64,000 nucleotides of DNA from assembly GCA_907163375.1 (NCBI GenBank), contig CAJQUW010000521.1:62001-126000 (forward strand). The letters are read 5' to 3'. The notes below the pieces were generated by a model that was not told the DNA's origin, ran no database searches, and saw only the letters and a list, made by a program, of their open reading frames with translations. Within the stretch, counting starts at the first letter, position 1, and every line of letters begins with the position of its first letter. The DNA comes from Prostheceraeus crozeri. Lineage: Eukaryota; Platyhelminthes; Polycladida; Euryleptidae. Below, in pieces: positions 33,330-44,090 of the stretch. The position numbers and the translations under genes are program-made.

Positions 33330-35065
33330 TATGGCTGTAAGTTCTCACTCAGTTCCTCACCTCAAGTCCCTCCTTCTTGGTCACATGACTGACCTCACTC
33401 ATTTTACAACTTGTATTTCTGTCATCGGTCGTTTTACTAAAAGACTGCTCATACTCAAATCCTCACATCAAGTATTTCCGTCCTTGATCCCATGACTGCG
33501 AGACTGACCTCAATCATTTTTTCATCAAGTCCTTCTTCTTCCGCTCACATCATAACAGGACTGTACTCACTTAGTTCCTCACTTTATAAAGTCCCTCCTT
33601 TTTTGGTCACAAAACTACAAGGTTGACCCACTCAGTTCTCACCCCAAGTCCTTCCTTCATCGATCCCATGACTGCGAGACTGACCTTACTCAGCTCGTCA
33701 CCTCAAGTCCTTCCTTCCTTGATCCCATGGATGGAAGACTGTCCTCACTCAGCTTCTTACTTCAATTCCTTCCTTCTCTGATCCTATGACTGCAAGACTG
33801 TACTTGCTCAGCTCGTCACCTCAAGTCCTTCCTTCCTTGATCCCATGGATGGAAGACTGTCCTCACTCAGCTTCTTACTTCAATTCCTTCCTTCCCTGAT
33901 CCTATGACTGCAAGACTGTACTTGCTCAGCTCGTCACCTCAAGTCCTTCCTTCCTTGATCCCATGGATGGAAGACTGTCCTCACTCAGCTTCTTACTTCA
34001 ATTCCTTCCTTCTCTGATCCTATGACTGCAAGACTGTACTTGCTCACCTCGTCACCTCATGTCCTTCCTTCCTTGATCCCATGGATGGAAGACTGTCCTC
34101 ACTCAGCTTCTTACTTCAATTCCTTCCTTCTCTGATCCTATGACTGCAAGACTGTACTTGCTCAGCTCGTCACCTCAAGTCCTTCCTTCCTTGATCCCAT
34201 GGATGGAAGACTGTCCTCACTCAGCTTCTTACTTCAATTCCTTCCTTCCCTGATCCTATGACTGCAAGACTGTACTTGCTCAGCTCGTCACCTCAAGTCC
34301 TTCCTTCCTTGATCCCATGGATGGAAGACTGTCCTCACTCAGCTTCTTACTTCAATTCCTTCCTTCTCTGATCCTATGACTGCAAGACTGTACTTGCTCA
34401 CCTCGTCACCTCATGTCCTTCCTTCCTTGATCCCATGGATGGAAGACTGTCCTCACTCAGCTTCTTACTTCAATTCCTTCTTTATCTGATCCTATGACTG
34501 CAAGACTGTACTTGCTCACCTCGTCACCTCATGTCCTTCCTTCCTTGATCCCATGGATGGAAGACTGTCCTCACTCAGCTTCTTACTTCAATTCCTTCTT
34601 TCTCTGATCCTATGACTGCAAGACTGTACTTGCTCACCTCGTCACCTCATGTCCTTCCTTCCTTGATCCCATGGATGGAAGACTGTCCTCACTCAGCTTC
34701 TTACTTCAATTCCTTCCTTCTCTGATCCTATGACTGCAAGACTGTACTTGCTCACCTCGTCACCTCATGTCCTTCCTTCCTTGATCCCATGGATGGAAGA
34801 CTTCCCACTCAGCTTCTTACTTCAATTCCTTCTTTCTCTGATCCTATGACTGCAAGACTGTACTTGCTCACCTCGTCACCTCATGTCCTTCCTTCCTTGA
34901 TCCCATGGATGGAAGACTGTCCTCACTCAGCTTCTTACTTCAATTCCTTCCTTCTCTGATCCTATGACTGCAAGACTGTACTTGCTCAGCTCGTCACCTC
35001 AAGTCCTTCCTTCCTTGATCCCATGGATGGAAGACTTCCCACTCAGTTCTTAATCTCAAGTCCTT
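33330..35065. repeat. 118-bp minisatellite, about 12 regular units plus degenerate left flank
   Basis: The landmark 'atggatggaagact' recurs at 33727, 33845, 33963, 34081, 34199, 34317, 34435, 34553, 34671, 34789, 34905 and 35023, with spacing 118 (once 116). Each unit contains 'ctcactcagcttcttacttc', 'gatcctatgactgcaagact' and 'cctcaagtccttccttcctt'. A two-unit alternation is visible (cagctcgtcacctcaag versus cacctcgtcacctcatg). The left flank from 33330 holds diverged, irregular relatives, so the array has grown and decayed over time. Not coding. Confidence 0.95.
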
Positions 35066-35369
35066 GACAGGGTATTCTATCGGAAATGCGTTGAATAAGT
35101 TAAGAGTCAAACCAGGAATGCTTTGCTTATTTAACCATTCCTATTGCGACTGTCCATTGCACAAACATCCACGAGGCCGGATGTAGCCATAGATTATGAA
35201 TGCATTATCTCTCCCACTACCGGTAATGTGTGACTATTGATAGACACGTCTTGAAACCAAAATAAACGGCCATGGAATGACGCTACGGAAATGTATGACC
35301 GCTGCGCTCCTTATCATGAAAGAAACAGCATTAACTTAAATCCCTACAGGACTCGATTGGAGCAGGCTA

Positions 35370-35560
35370 AATGACAGCTTCCAATTCCTACACAACACCT
35401 GCCTGTCCTTCCTCCCAACCCCTACACCACACCTGGCTCTCCTTCCTCCCAACCCCTACACCACACCTGGCTCTCCTTCCTCCCTACCTCTACCGCACCT
35501 GCCTGTCCTTCATCCCTACTCCCCCCCCAACACATCTGCCTGCCTTCCTCCCAACCTAAA
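35370..35560. repeat. CT/AC-rich minisatellite, period about 34
   Basis: The unit 'ccttcctcccaacccctaca' followed by 'ccacacctggctct' repeats at 35407 and 35441, then degenerates. Similar units in the same orientation reappear at 41275-41450, on the far side of the Polinton-like element. Confidence 0.8.
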
Positions 35561-35672
35561 AATTTGCCTAGGTGTCGATCCGTGACGGATCTGCTACGGA
35601 GTGCTCATGGAACGGATTAAACTGACTTAAAACGGAACGTCTACGGGAAAGAGTGAAAATTTGCCACATACA

Positions 35673-35930
35673 CGAGCCGCGGCGCTGCGACTTAGAAAGT
35701 TTTTCGACTGACCCCCCCCCTCCTGAACAAAGTTGTCCGGACCGGCGGAAAGACTGCAAGACTGGTCCGGACCGGCGGAAAGTGGGGCAGAACCTATCTA
35801 TTCTGAATCCTCTCACAGAGACGGATTCAACGTAACGGTCCCAAGGCGCCAATCGGAACTTAGGTTTTCTCGTTCCTCATTCGCCAATGCGTCTCCTAGT
35901 ACATGGACTGAAGATTATATAGATGGACGC
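35673..35930. repeat. left terminal inverted repeat of the Polinton-like element
   Basis: Its reverse complement is found at 41273-41043 and then 39720-39600. The arms have C-rich runs ('gacccccccccc') and a tandem of 'ggtccggaccggcggaaag' on the left that occurs once on the right. About 80 bases present on the right near 41150-41240 are missing on the left. Confidence 0.8.
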
Positions 35931-36415
35931 ATTTTCAACCATAACATCTGTTTTCCGTTTTCCGTTGCGTCTCTCTCCTTTTCACCGATGTGTGTTTGTG
36001 CTATTGTTAGACCTGTTTGAAGGTCATGCTGCATCAGGAGAGCAGCAGCAAGCACATTTGTCATCCGGGTCAGCGTCTGTCAGTGGGCGCTAGTCACTTC
36101 TCCGAATTTAGGCGTATTTTCTGCGTGCATCAGGGAGCAGCGGGCGATTTGTATGAGAATCCCACTGTCAACCATCTTCCACCACATTTACGTACTTTAC
36201 CTTTTGCCACCATGGCAGTCTCATGACCTCAATCAAGGGACAGTAGCTGGACCTGTGCAGCAACCAACAGGATTTAGTAGAGCAAATTTGGTGCGACGGC
36301 TGACGGCTCTACTGGAGCGAGGTGACCACTTACACCGCATTTCTCGTGTTCTTCTTCGTCCACACCCAACGCCGTCGGACTGTGCATTTTTAACAGCTAT
36401 TACCAAGCCGGACAA

Positions 36416-36898
36416 TTGACATTCCTATTGTTGATGGAAGGTAGCTACAGGCCAGGGTGTGTTGATGATAGCAGTAGTAGTGAACACGAAGCGGTAGTGC
36501 GTGATGATACAGTGGTGACATGGGTGAGTCCGGACGGTAGTTGGATGGATAATCCACCGACACCAGGTAAGGTTGGTACCTTTTCTGATACCTCCGGTGC
36601 GGATCCTAGTAACTCGGTTTCTCCACCGGGCTCCATAGTTAGTGGCGCGTTGCAAGTGGTGGCGGTGGAGGAGGCCTGGTGCCACACGAGCCGTTGGCTT
36701 AAATATGAAGTGGATTTGCATGCAGGCGAAAATGATGTCGCATCAACCAAAAGACATCATTTAAAGTTGGGTGGGGAGGCGTGTTCTGATCTCGAGGTGA
36801 TTGAAGAAATCAATAATGACTTTACTGACGGGCTTGTGGAACCGCATTGCCTGGCAACACGTTTCCCTAACTACAGCGGTGTCTTCCGCCGTATATAA
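36416..36898 (+). CDS. unidentified frame in Polinton-like element
   Basis: A 160-codon frame, rich in Ser, Gly and acidic residues, ends in 'LVEPHCLATRFPNYSGVFRR'. I recognise no domain. It lies upstream of the dUTPase and inside the TIRs. The composition (less AT-rich than the flanks) is shared with the dUTPase region, supporting a common origin, but the frame may be fortuitous. Overlapping frames on both strands show similar length, so confidence is low. Confidence 0.25.
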   Translation: MTFLLLMEGSYRPGCVDDSSSSEHEAVVRDDTVVTWVSPDGSWMDNPPTPGKVGTFSDTSGADPSNSVSPPGSIVSGALQVVAVEEAWCHTSRWLKYEVDLHAGENDVASTKRHHLKLGGEACSDLEVIEEINNDFTDGLVEPHCLATRFPNYSGVFRRI

Positions 36899-37069
36899 AC
36901 ACGGGTCAAGTATTCCGTTCTCTTACTTACAATCATGGCAAGTATGTCATCTAATGCAGTTGTCCTCATACCGCAACACTCGGCGCTGGTTGAAGAGGCG
37001 AAGATGAGGAAGAGTAGAAAGCGGGTCTCGCTCAAAAGTGCAACGACACCATGACTTTATATCCAACTC

Positions 37070-37450
37070 ATGTCACCACGCTCAAAACTATCAACGCGCG
37101 GTTATCAAGCCGCCGGGTTGGACTTGTATGCGGCGGAGAAGAAGACAATTGAGCCGGGTGGTAATGCTCTCGTCTCGTTGGACATTTCAATTATATTACC
37201 ACCCGGCCCCTATGGGCGCATCGCACATCGCTCCGGTTTATCTCTGATTTGCAAGCTAATGGTTGGCACTGGTGTGATTGACAGTGACTACACTGGCACA
37301 CTGGGCGTGCTGATAATTATCTGTGATAAGGAGGCGCACACTGTGAACACTGGAGACCGAATTGCCCAGCTGATTTCTGAATGCTACGAACATGTAATTG
37401 TAGCAAGGATGGAGCTGATGACTTTGTCAGATGAGTGTGACACTGAATAA
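37070..37450 (+). CDS. dUTPase (deoxyuridine triphosphatase), element-borne
   Basis: A 126-residue frame has four of the five dUTPase motifs in order: motif 1 'AAGLDLYAAE', motif 2 'PYGRIAHRSGLS', motif 3 'GVIDSDYTGTLGVLI' with the substrate-binding Asp, and motif 4 'GDRIAQLI'. The glycine-rich C-terminal motif 5 is absent; the frame ends 'LSDECDTE'. dUTPase hydrolyses dUTP to dUMP and keeps uracil out of DNA. The enzyme is common in large DNA viruses, retroelements and Polinton-type elements. The frame is open, so it might still be expressed. An earlier ATG at 36934 leads through a stop. Confidence 0.85.
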   Translation: MSPRSKLSTRGYQAAGLDLYAAEKKTIEPGGNALVSLDISIILPPGPYGRIAHRSGLSLICKLMVGTGVIDSDYTGTLGVLIIICDKEAHTVNTGDRIAQLISECYEHVIVARMELMTLSDECDTE

Positions 37451-37604
37451 ATTGATGATGATTATGTACTAATGGACCACGCGAAGCGTGGCTGCCTGGG
37501 CTTTGGGTTAGCTGGTGTTTGAATGAAGAGTTGTTTTCATTTCATCATTTTATGTTCTTGATTTAAGCAAAGTTTCCGGGTGCTAGTTTTATGTCATGTC
37601 AAAA

Positions 37605-38400
37605 TGAGTTTCTATCACGTACTGCCTAGCAATGCAGCACCAGAAACCTATCCCAAGAATTGCGCCTCCTCCTACACCACATCGATGAAGCTGCCTTATC
37701 AGCTATCTGGTGAATGGGAGGTGGCGGTGACGAGTATAATCTACCAAAGCTGCGTCTATACCTTTACAGCAGACGATTCAATCACTGTGGATGAGTTACG
37801 GCCTCTTGAACAAATGAAACTTGGACAAAAATGAATTTGAAGCAGATTGTTGAGGACGATGAAGTTGGAGATGATGCTGACGCGTTTTATCAGAAACTCA
37901 TCGCCAAGTGAAACAATACCATACGGGGGATAGCGGTCATAGAGTCTATCAATAAGGAGACACGGCAGATGACCGTGTCAGCCTGTCCGTCCTCGCACCC
38001 TACATAACAGTCACATTGAGTGATGATCTACGTGATATCTTAGCTGTTGATCGAGCCACTTTCAGTGGGAAAGTCAAGGTCGCATCTTTCGGCGTCATAT
38101 CATTTTCGCGTCGGATATAATTCCTCTATCTCTACTCCAACTTTGGTGAGTATGTCATGATCGGTGATACACGAGCACCTCTACTGGCTATACTACCACA
38201 TAATACAAACAGATATGCCTTAATGTGGCTAAATGGCCCTTCAAGAATCCCATGTACATCATATTCATGGAGTCGTTGCACGAGGTACATGAAGCCTTGC
38301 TAGCTAATAATAATTCTTCCTATATCACTGACGGAAACAAAGAAACTGGCTCAAACTGTGGAGACTGCTATAGACTTGATTGAAACCCTTGTTATCCTAC
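37605..38400 (+). pseudogene. Polinton-type structural protein relic
   Basis: The first frame (ATG 37605) reads 'MSFYHVLPSNAAPETYPKN' and 'LSGEWEVAVTSIIYQSC', like the start of a protein common in Polinton-type elements of aquatic animals (LPSN...L.G.WEVAL..I). After the stop at 37832-37834 and several frame changes, 'YSNFGEYVMIGDTRAPLLAI' appears near 38140, like the 'YSDIV..Q.VGD..APLL' segment of the same family. Stops in all frames make it dead. The virion role (penton-like) is known only by family resemblance. Confidence 0.5.
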
Positions 38401-38710
38401 ATAGAGACTAGTGCGTTTGTCTCTACTATGAAATAAAACTCTAACACCCACTACGACTTTTAATGTTCCAGTTTAAGTTGAGGGGAAAAATAACAAATGT
38501 TACTTCACCACGATCACATTGCAGGAAACAACATGAAGATGTCAATTGTTTTTACCACAAAGTTCATTAACAGTAGTGGTGGGGTCGTAATTTTACTTCG
38601 GTTGTCCATCAAAATGTCCTACCGGTCATATTTTTTCCATCCAGTTTGGGCCAATTTGTGTACACAATTTGTCACCGATCTTGGCCAGGTACTGATAATG
38701 CAGCTCCTCC

Positions 38711-39290
38711 TCACCTGAAGTTGGGAATTAAGAAGACATCCTCCGTTGCGCACTCCAGCAGCAGTTCCTTCGCCTGTTCAGATAGCGGCTGCTCAATCCC
38801 CCGGCCTTTCGTGAGCTTGGTCTTGAGCTTACCCGAACCACTTTTCATCGGTGCCGGCGCCTCTTGCTGCTGGGCAATTACTTCATCCACCAGCGCAAAA
38901 TCCATTCCACCCAGCAGGGACGCCAGAGACGGCGCTGCTGACACCACCTCCATTTCCGCAGCTACAGCAGGTGGACTGGGCGTAATAAACAGACACACCT
39001 CTGGTGTGGGACTTTGTGCCGTGTAGAGTACTTGCATGATCGCTAGCTGGAGCGAGGCAAACTTGTCCACCATGCGACCCAATGTACATGCCGCGCACAA
39101 GTATGAGACCTGTGTAATGGCCATGCCCCAAGTCGTCCACATACACCGACTTCAGGTCAGAGTCGAAGATCCGCACGTCGTCCAACTTCACAACGTGCAA
39201 TCTAACACGTGCTTCACACGTGCAATCTAAAACACGGAAGATATCTTCACCATTCCCGTATTTGTCATGCCAGATATTCTGCGCGTTGGC
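38711..39290 (-). pseudogene. unidentified minus-strand protein relic in Polinton-like element
   Basis: Two minus frames (38711-39142 and 38883-39200) seem to be parts of one protein: 'VRLHVVKLDDVRIFDSDLKS' and 'YVDDLGHGHYTGLILVRGMY' upstream, then after a frameshift near 39070 'KFASLQLAIMQVLYTAQS' and a C-terminus rich in Ala, Pro and Glu. No family recognised. It is convergent with the dUTPase/structural block, and lies just inside the right TIR. GC-rich codon use is like that of the dUTPase frame. Confidence 0.35.
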
Positions 39291-39720
39291 GGGCAGCTAA
39301 AACGACTACACCGTAAAGATATCCTGTGAGACGTCTTCGAAATCAACAGTGAACGCGAGTTATTAAAGAAATATCCCTTTAGTGTGCCGGTAAAAAATTT
39401 CGGTGTCTGCACAGCAACCCCGGCCGCCTTTATGGGAAATGCATTGATGCCAGAAATGCCCGATCTGCTTGACCGGTGAAATGGTCAGATCTTTGGCAGA
39501 CACCGTCTTCGTCACAGAATACATGTCGGCAGTAAGTCCGTCAGTTTGACAAAATCAGCAAGTGAAGGAATGAAAACAGGAAGAAATGGCGCTCCTTATA
39601 TATCCTTCAGATCGGAAGAAGCGAAAACTGAAACGGTAGTAGCCGAGTAGTTCATCGTCGAATGAGGACCGAGAAAACCTAAGTTCCGAATGGCACCTCG
39701 GGAGTGGTACCGTAGAATCC

Positions 39721-41042
39721 CAGGGGTGAGCCGCCATGTTTGTATCTCTGACACATTCTGTCACATCTTGCTATTCGAGACTTGTCACATTTTGTCACAT
39801 GTTCATTGACATAAAAGTCACATGTTGATGAAAACCCATAGCCAAAATTTGACATATGCGGGTGCGCAGAAGATTGGCAGTTGTCAATTTTGCATTAAAG
39901 GATGATTTTTTCAGAAGATCATTTGACGTAATATTCATAATATATATCAAACGGTGTTGTAACGGGACAAAATCGTAAAATCGCTAATTAATTAATTTTA
40001 ATTAATTATCATTATTTGTATAGTTACACATGGGTGGTCTCCGTGGCACAGTAGCTAAGTGCTTGGCCTAGCGATCTTTCGGTCCAGAGGTCGAGCCCCG
40101 AAAGTGTCATTGGCAGTAGTGAGGAAGGGCATCCGGACTAAAAAATCACAAGTCTCCAGATTAAGGTCTGACTTACGTCAGCACCGTCCAAGCCTTCAAT
40201 CTGGGGGAGTAGCGACGGTAAAGCATCATTTCATTCCCATGGAGAATTGCCATTGAAGGTGTGCAACATTTTCCGCGAGATTTGGTGTAATAACGAAACA
40301 TAGCATGGGCAAAACCGGGACACATTTAACTTTGTTTAAAGTGATAAGATTGCACTCAAACCTTGTAGTCTTTACAATTGATTCTTTTTATAGTCTCGAA
40401 TTTATTAATGATTCATTACTTATGGCAAATATGATTGCATAATAAACAATGTGAATTCACAGACCATATCATTTCACACAAAAGAGGAAAACTTCGTTTT
40501 CAGTGAATAAATGCCACTCAGTTTTATAGCGATTACTGTTACTTTTGTTCTGTATTCAGATCAGTGGTAAATATAAATACATGCGCATGCATTATAGGAA
40601 GTATACATTCACAGTGACTCCTACGATCTAGACATGACAACCAAGAAACATATGGCCACATACAATGAATGTTACAATTGGGCTATCACACAGTACGCAG
40701 AAGTCAACTTTAAAAAGTAGGCCAAATATTCAGCACGACTTGCCTGGCAAGTACAAGTTGCTATTTGGAGCAAGAAAGGGGGGGAATATCAATCTTGCAT
40801 ATCCCTAATACAAATTATCATCAAAGAATGCAGGAACATTAGAATAAAGACCTCCTGGAAAAGGTGACCGTTACTTCATTCAAACGAAGTTAATGCTCCT
40901 CTGTGACTTTGTTCATAATTTGGCAGAATATTTTTCCGTGAATTTGTTACATTTTGTCACACAGACAGCGAAAAACACACATTTTATTTTGATATGAAAA
41001 TTTGTCACATATTGTCACGTTTTGTCACATCGGCCCACCCCT
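39721..41042. mobile_element. hAT-like non-autonomous element inserted in the Polinton-like right TIR
   Basis: The left terminus 'caggggtgagccgccatgt' and the reverse complement of the right terminus 'caggggtgggccgatgtga' match closely. Both subterminal regions repeat 'tttgtcacattttgtcac'. The flanks share 'gaatcc' (cggattcc / gggattct, 6 of 8, read on the minus strand), consistent with an 8-bp duplication. The interior has no transposase; it holds a SINE at 40035. The superfamily call rests on the CAGGGGTG terminus and duplication length. Confidence 0.75.
40035..40220 (+). mobile_element. tRNA-derived SINE, copy 2
   Basis: Same family as 29721-29955: 'ggtctccgtggcacagtagc' (A-box region), 'ccagaggtcgagccccgaaa' (B-box region), 'gaagggcatccggactaaaa', 'gtcagcaccgtccaagcc' and 'ctgggggag'. 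The tail differs ('gtagcgacggtaaag'). It is nested in the hAT-like insertion. Confidence 0.85.
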
Positions 41043-41274
41043 GGAATCCGCCTCGGTGAGAGGATTCAGAATATACAGGGTTTGCCCCACTTTCCGCTGG
41101 TGCGGACCAGTCTTTGGACAACTTTGTTCAGGGGGGGGGGTCAAACGAAAAATTTTCTGAGTTTTTCCCATACAAAAGTCGATTTTCCAAAATCCAGATT
41201 TTCGAACTCGGAAACATCTTTCAGAAGGGAGGGAGGTAAGTCGAAAAATTTTCTGTCGCAGCGTCGCGGCTCGC

Positions 41275-41450
41275 CCTTCCTACCAACCCTTGCACCGCAC
41301 CTGCCTGCCTTTCCTACCAACCCTTACCGCACATCTACCTGTCCTTCATCACAAATCCCTACACCACACCTACCAAACCCCTACAAACCGCCCCACACCA
41401 CACCATTCCTGCCACACCCCCACACCACACTTACCTGTCCTTCCTAGCTC
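41275..41450. repeat. CT/AC-rich minisatellite on the right of the Polinton-like element
   Basis: Units like 'cctaccaaccctt.caccgcacctgcctg' repeat with period about 35 and are in the same orientation as the array at 35370-35560. The array abuts the TIR end directly at 41273. Confidence 0.75.
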
Positions 41451-41539
41451 TTGTACTTTTTTATTTATTCAGCACATTTATATTGCGCTGTACCCAAAAG
41501 CCTCACAACGCAGAGAAACAGTGCTAACAATAACAAACA

Positions 41540-42050
41540 ATGGCAATTGAAAGTCAGTTGAAGGCTTTTGACAAAAGGAAAGTTTTTAACAGGCGTTTAA
41601 AAGAAGCCAGTGACTGAGCACCACGAATTGTCTGAGGAATACTATTCCACACCACTGGAGCAGCGTAGCTGAATGAACATCCACCAGATAATTTCATCTT
41701 AATTTAAGGTACTTTCAAAATAGTGGAGTCATTGGATGAACGAAGAGAACGAGTGGTAACATAAAAACGACACATATTAGACAAATACACAGGTAAATTG
41801 AAATACAGAGCATTATAACTCAAGCAGCCTAGCTTGCTTCTCAAGCGATGACAGATTAGCAGCCACTTGAGTGCTTTCAAAGCAGGAGTTATGTGGTCGC
41901 GTCGAGGAGTCCGCAAAATAAGGCGAGCACAAGATTTTTGAACCTTCTATAATTTGCGCAAAATCTGATTGGGAAGACCACAGAGAAGACGATTTCCATA
42001 GTCAAGTCGCGAAAAAATAAAATAATTTATTAGATTGCATACAACAAAGG
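41540..42050 (-). pseudogene. CR1/L2-like LINE reverse transcriptase, C-terminal end
   Basis: Minus frames joined across stops read 'INYFIFSRLDYGNRLLCGLP', 'ILRTPRRDHITPALKALKWL', a 'RSLRSSNDSTILKVP' stretch, and finally 'SFSYAAPVVWNSIPQTIRGA' with 'QSLASFKRLLKTFLLSKAF'. This is the classic end of CR1/L2/Rex-type LINE proteins (SRLDY.N.LL.GLP ... FS..AP.LWN.LP..IR...SL..FK..LKT.LF). Only the last 160 or so residues are present, as in a 5'-truncated insertion. It lies in the intron following the RhoGAP exon and runs open into exon sequence by chance. Confidence 0.8.
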
Positions 42051-42137
42051 TGGCGTCTGATACAATATATTCTATGAATCTCTTAATAACACGTTTTACA
42101 GACAGAGCTGACATGCCTTTTGAATATTTGTACTCAC

Positions 42138-42786
42138 AGTCAATGCATTCTCCCTGAACTGCATCGATGAAGAGATCATACATGGAAGACTGAATTACTG
42201 GATCAGGTAGCTCTCTCAGGTACCATTTCATGACTTGGGCTATGTATTGAATCCCGTGACTTTGAAGAACCTTGAGATTGGGATCTCCGTTGCCGAATTT
42301 GTGTCTCATTACACTGAGATCTTGGGCGGAGGCAGAACGGCGGTAAATATCGAAGAGGTTTTCCTGGAAATGAAATGATGTCATCATCACGGGCATGAGA
42401 TTCACGAAGATGAATTCTCACCATAGACTCGAAGCCCAGGCTCTCGAATGCGGTGGTGCAGGCTTGTAGGAAGGTTGGGACAGTGCATCCTTCAGGAGCT
42501 TTCTTCAACTGATCGATGAGCGATACTCCGAAAACGGTGCTGTCCGGCAACTCTACTGATGAGTAGTGGAGATGTTTGAAGGTGGGAGAGAGATCGCCAG
42601 GAGATGGACAATGACAAGGGGGGATGTCGAAGAGTTGGACGGAGCAGACGCGGTGGAAGATGAGACCACAGATTCGACACTGCACCCCTTGCTTGCTCAC
42701 CCCCAGCAAGGGAAACTCACAAAGATGGCACTGAACCTCTTGAAGAAAAGTGACGGCGATGTAGTCGTGGGGATTCGTTGGAATAC
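42138..42786 (-). CDS. C1-RhoGAP protein, two internal exons
   Basis: Exon A (42786-42422) and exon B (42363-42138) are separated by a 58-base intron with donor ATG|gtgaga and acceptor tttccag|GAA; the splice keeps frame (phase 0). Exon A is preceded by 'tctttctttccag'. It encodes an almost exact C1 zinc domain (H-X12-C-X2-C-X13-C-X2-C-X4-H-X2-C-X9-C), then 'TVFGVSLIDQLKKAPEGCTV' starting the RhoGAP fold. Exon B has the arginine-finger region 'ENLFDIYRRSASAQDLSVM' and 'MKWYLRELPDPVIQSSMYDL'. Exon B ends at GACT|gtgagt. RhoGAPs switch off Rho GTPases; C1 domains bind lipids. Chimaerin-like proteins or a p85-like PI3K regulator are possible. Other exons lie outside or are lost. Confidence 0.8.
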
Positions 42787-42849
42787 CTGGAAAGAAAGAC
42801 ACCAGCTCACATGGGTTCATCAACGGAGTCACTTGGGGCCATCAGTCAC

Positions 42850-44090
42850 CAAGACGGGGAGACTGAGAGAGTCAAGACTGAAGAAAGAAATACATTTGTT
42901 GCCATTAATTGTAGGGTCTACATGTTCTATATTTATTGAAACATGAATTCATTGGACCACAGATCTTCGTAGAAAGCTAGAATCAATATCATTTGATTCT
43001 TATCAAAATCAGTTTTCATCTTACTATTTACATGTGCTTTTCCGAAGCTTTTATAACATTTAGCATCAAAATTGACATGTCTGAAATATTCATATCTTTA
43101 TGTCGTGAAACACTGTATGTATGATGGATGCTGTAATACATGATAAAGCACTCGGCGTTCGGCTTCCAGGACGAAATAGAGCACTCGTCAGCAACCGAAA
43201 AGAAATTAAACAAGTGCATCACTACTAGGCTCTCTTCCTAACTAAAAATTGAAAAACGGTAACTTCATGTAACCGAAGAAACCTTATTGCAAAATCCACA
43301 GCAACAATTATGATGAATTTTATACAAGCGGTAGTCTATGACCCTTCACTCCCGTTTCAAAGAACAGGTCGCAAATCCCATATTCGAACGTGCCAAGTAC
43401 AACATCAATGTTGCTCACCTTCTGGCTCACGACCATGACAACACAAACTTGAGGCTACGTGAATAATTTTTCTTAATATCTTAAATATCAAATATTATTA
43501 GAAAGAAAATATCATCATTATTTGTACACCTGCAAATTTAAAATATTTGACTAATAATCAAGCTCTTTCTCTTCAGGTGGGGCAATGAATGAAAGCATTT
43601 CATCGAGACATATTTTGGCCGAGATACATTCAAATGAAAACATTTTGACACATTTTCATCTCGCTAGGTCTAAAATTTTCAAAGTGAGACCGCTATTGAA
43701 AACCAGAAATCATGATTTCTAATGGCATTGTCAAAACCTTTTGAGGTTCAGATTCGACAAGAGCAGGCGATTATTGATTTATAATTTGCTGAACTTTGGA
43801 TGAGATGCATATCGGCTAGTTCTTGAAATTTTCAGCAATATGATGACACTTGCGAAGTGAAAATAAAGAGCAACACTATACAAGTTAGACCTTCTGGTCA
43901 ACCGTGTTCCAAATAATTTGGTCATCTATTCATAGTATCATAGTAACAATAGTAAATCATTTCAAGAATTTTAAATAAAACTGGATTTATTCTATATATA
44001 CTGAACAAAGGAAGATCATATTCATACTGGCAAAAATGTAACTACTCCCCTTTGTTTTACGGTCGAAAATCTATTTAAGTTACAAACAAA
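42850..44090. other. AT-rich non-coding stretch
   Basis: No domain, RNA gene or repeat recognised. It probably contains intron or upstream sequence of the RhoGAP gene (minus strand), followed by intergenic DNA before the LINE fragment. Confidence 0.4.

Larger units (their letters stand above)
35673..41273. mobile_element. Polinton/Maverick-like element, shortened and broken
   Basis: The left TIR (35673-35930) contains 'cgagccgcggcgctgcgac', 'ctgaacaaagttgtcc', 'gcggaaagtggggca' and 'cggaacttaggttttctcg'. All recur inverted on the right: the outer part at 41043-41273, the inner part at 39600-39720, separated by a 1.3-kb hAT-like insertion. Inside are a dUTPase frame and broken frames resembling a virion protein common in Polinton-type and adintovirus-like elements. 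DNA polymerase B and integrase are not seen, and the interior is only about 3.7 kb, against 15-20 kb in complete elements. Identification rests on TIR plus gene content and is an inference. Confidence 0.6.

Noticed and set aside
33330..35065. CRISPR-like array
   Set aside because: Units of 118 bases are contiguous without unique spacers, and the setting is an animal genome; it is a minisatellite.
36425..36750. Minus-strand frames of about 100 residues in the Polinton-like element
   Set aside because: Overlapping frames in opposite sense, no domain; likely due to low stop density in GC-richer DNA.
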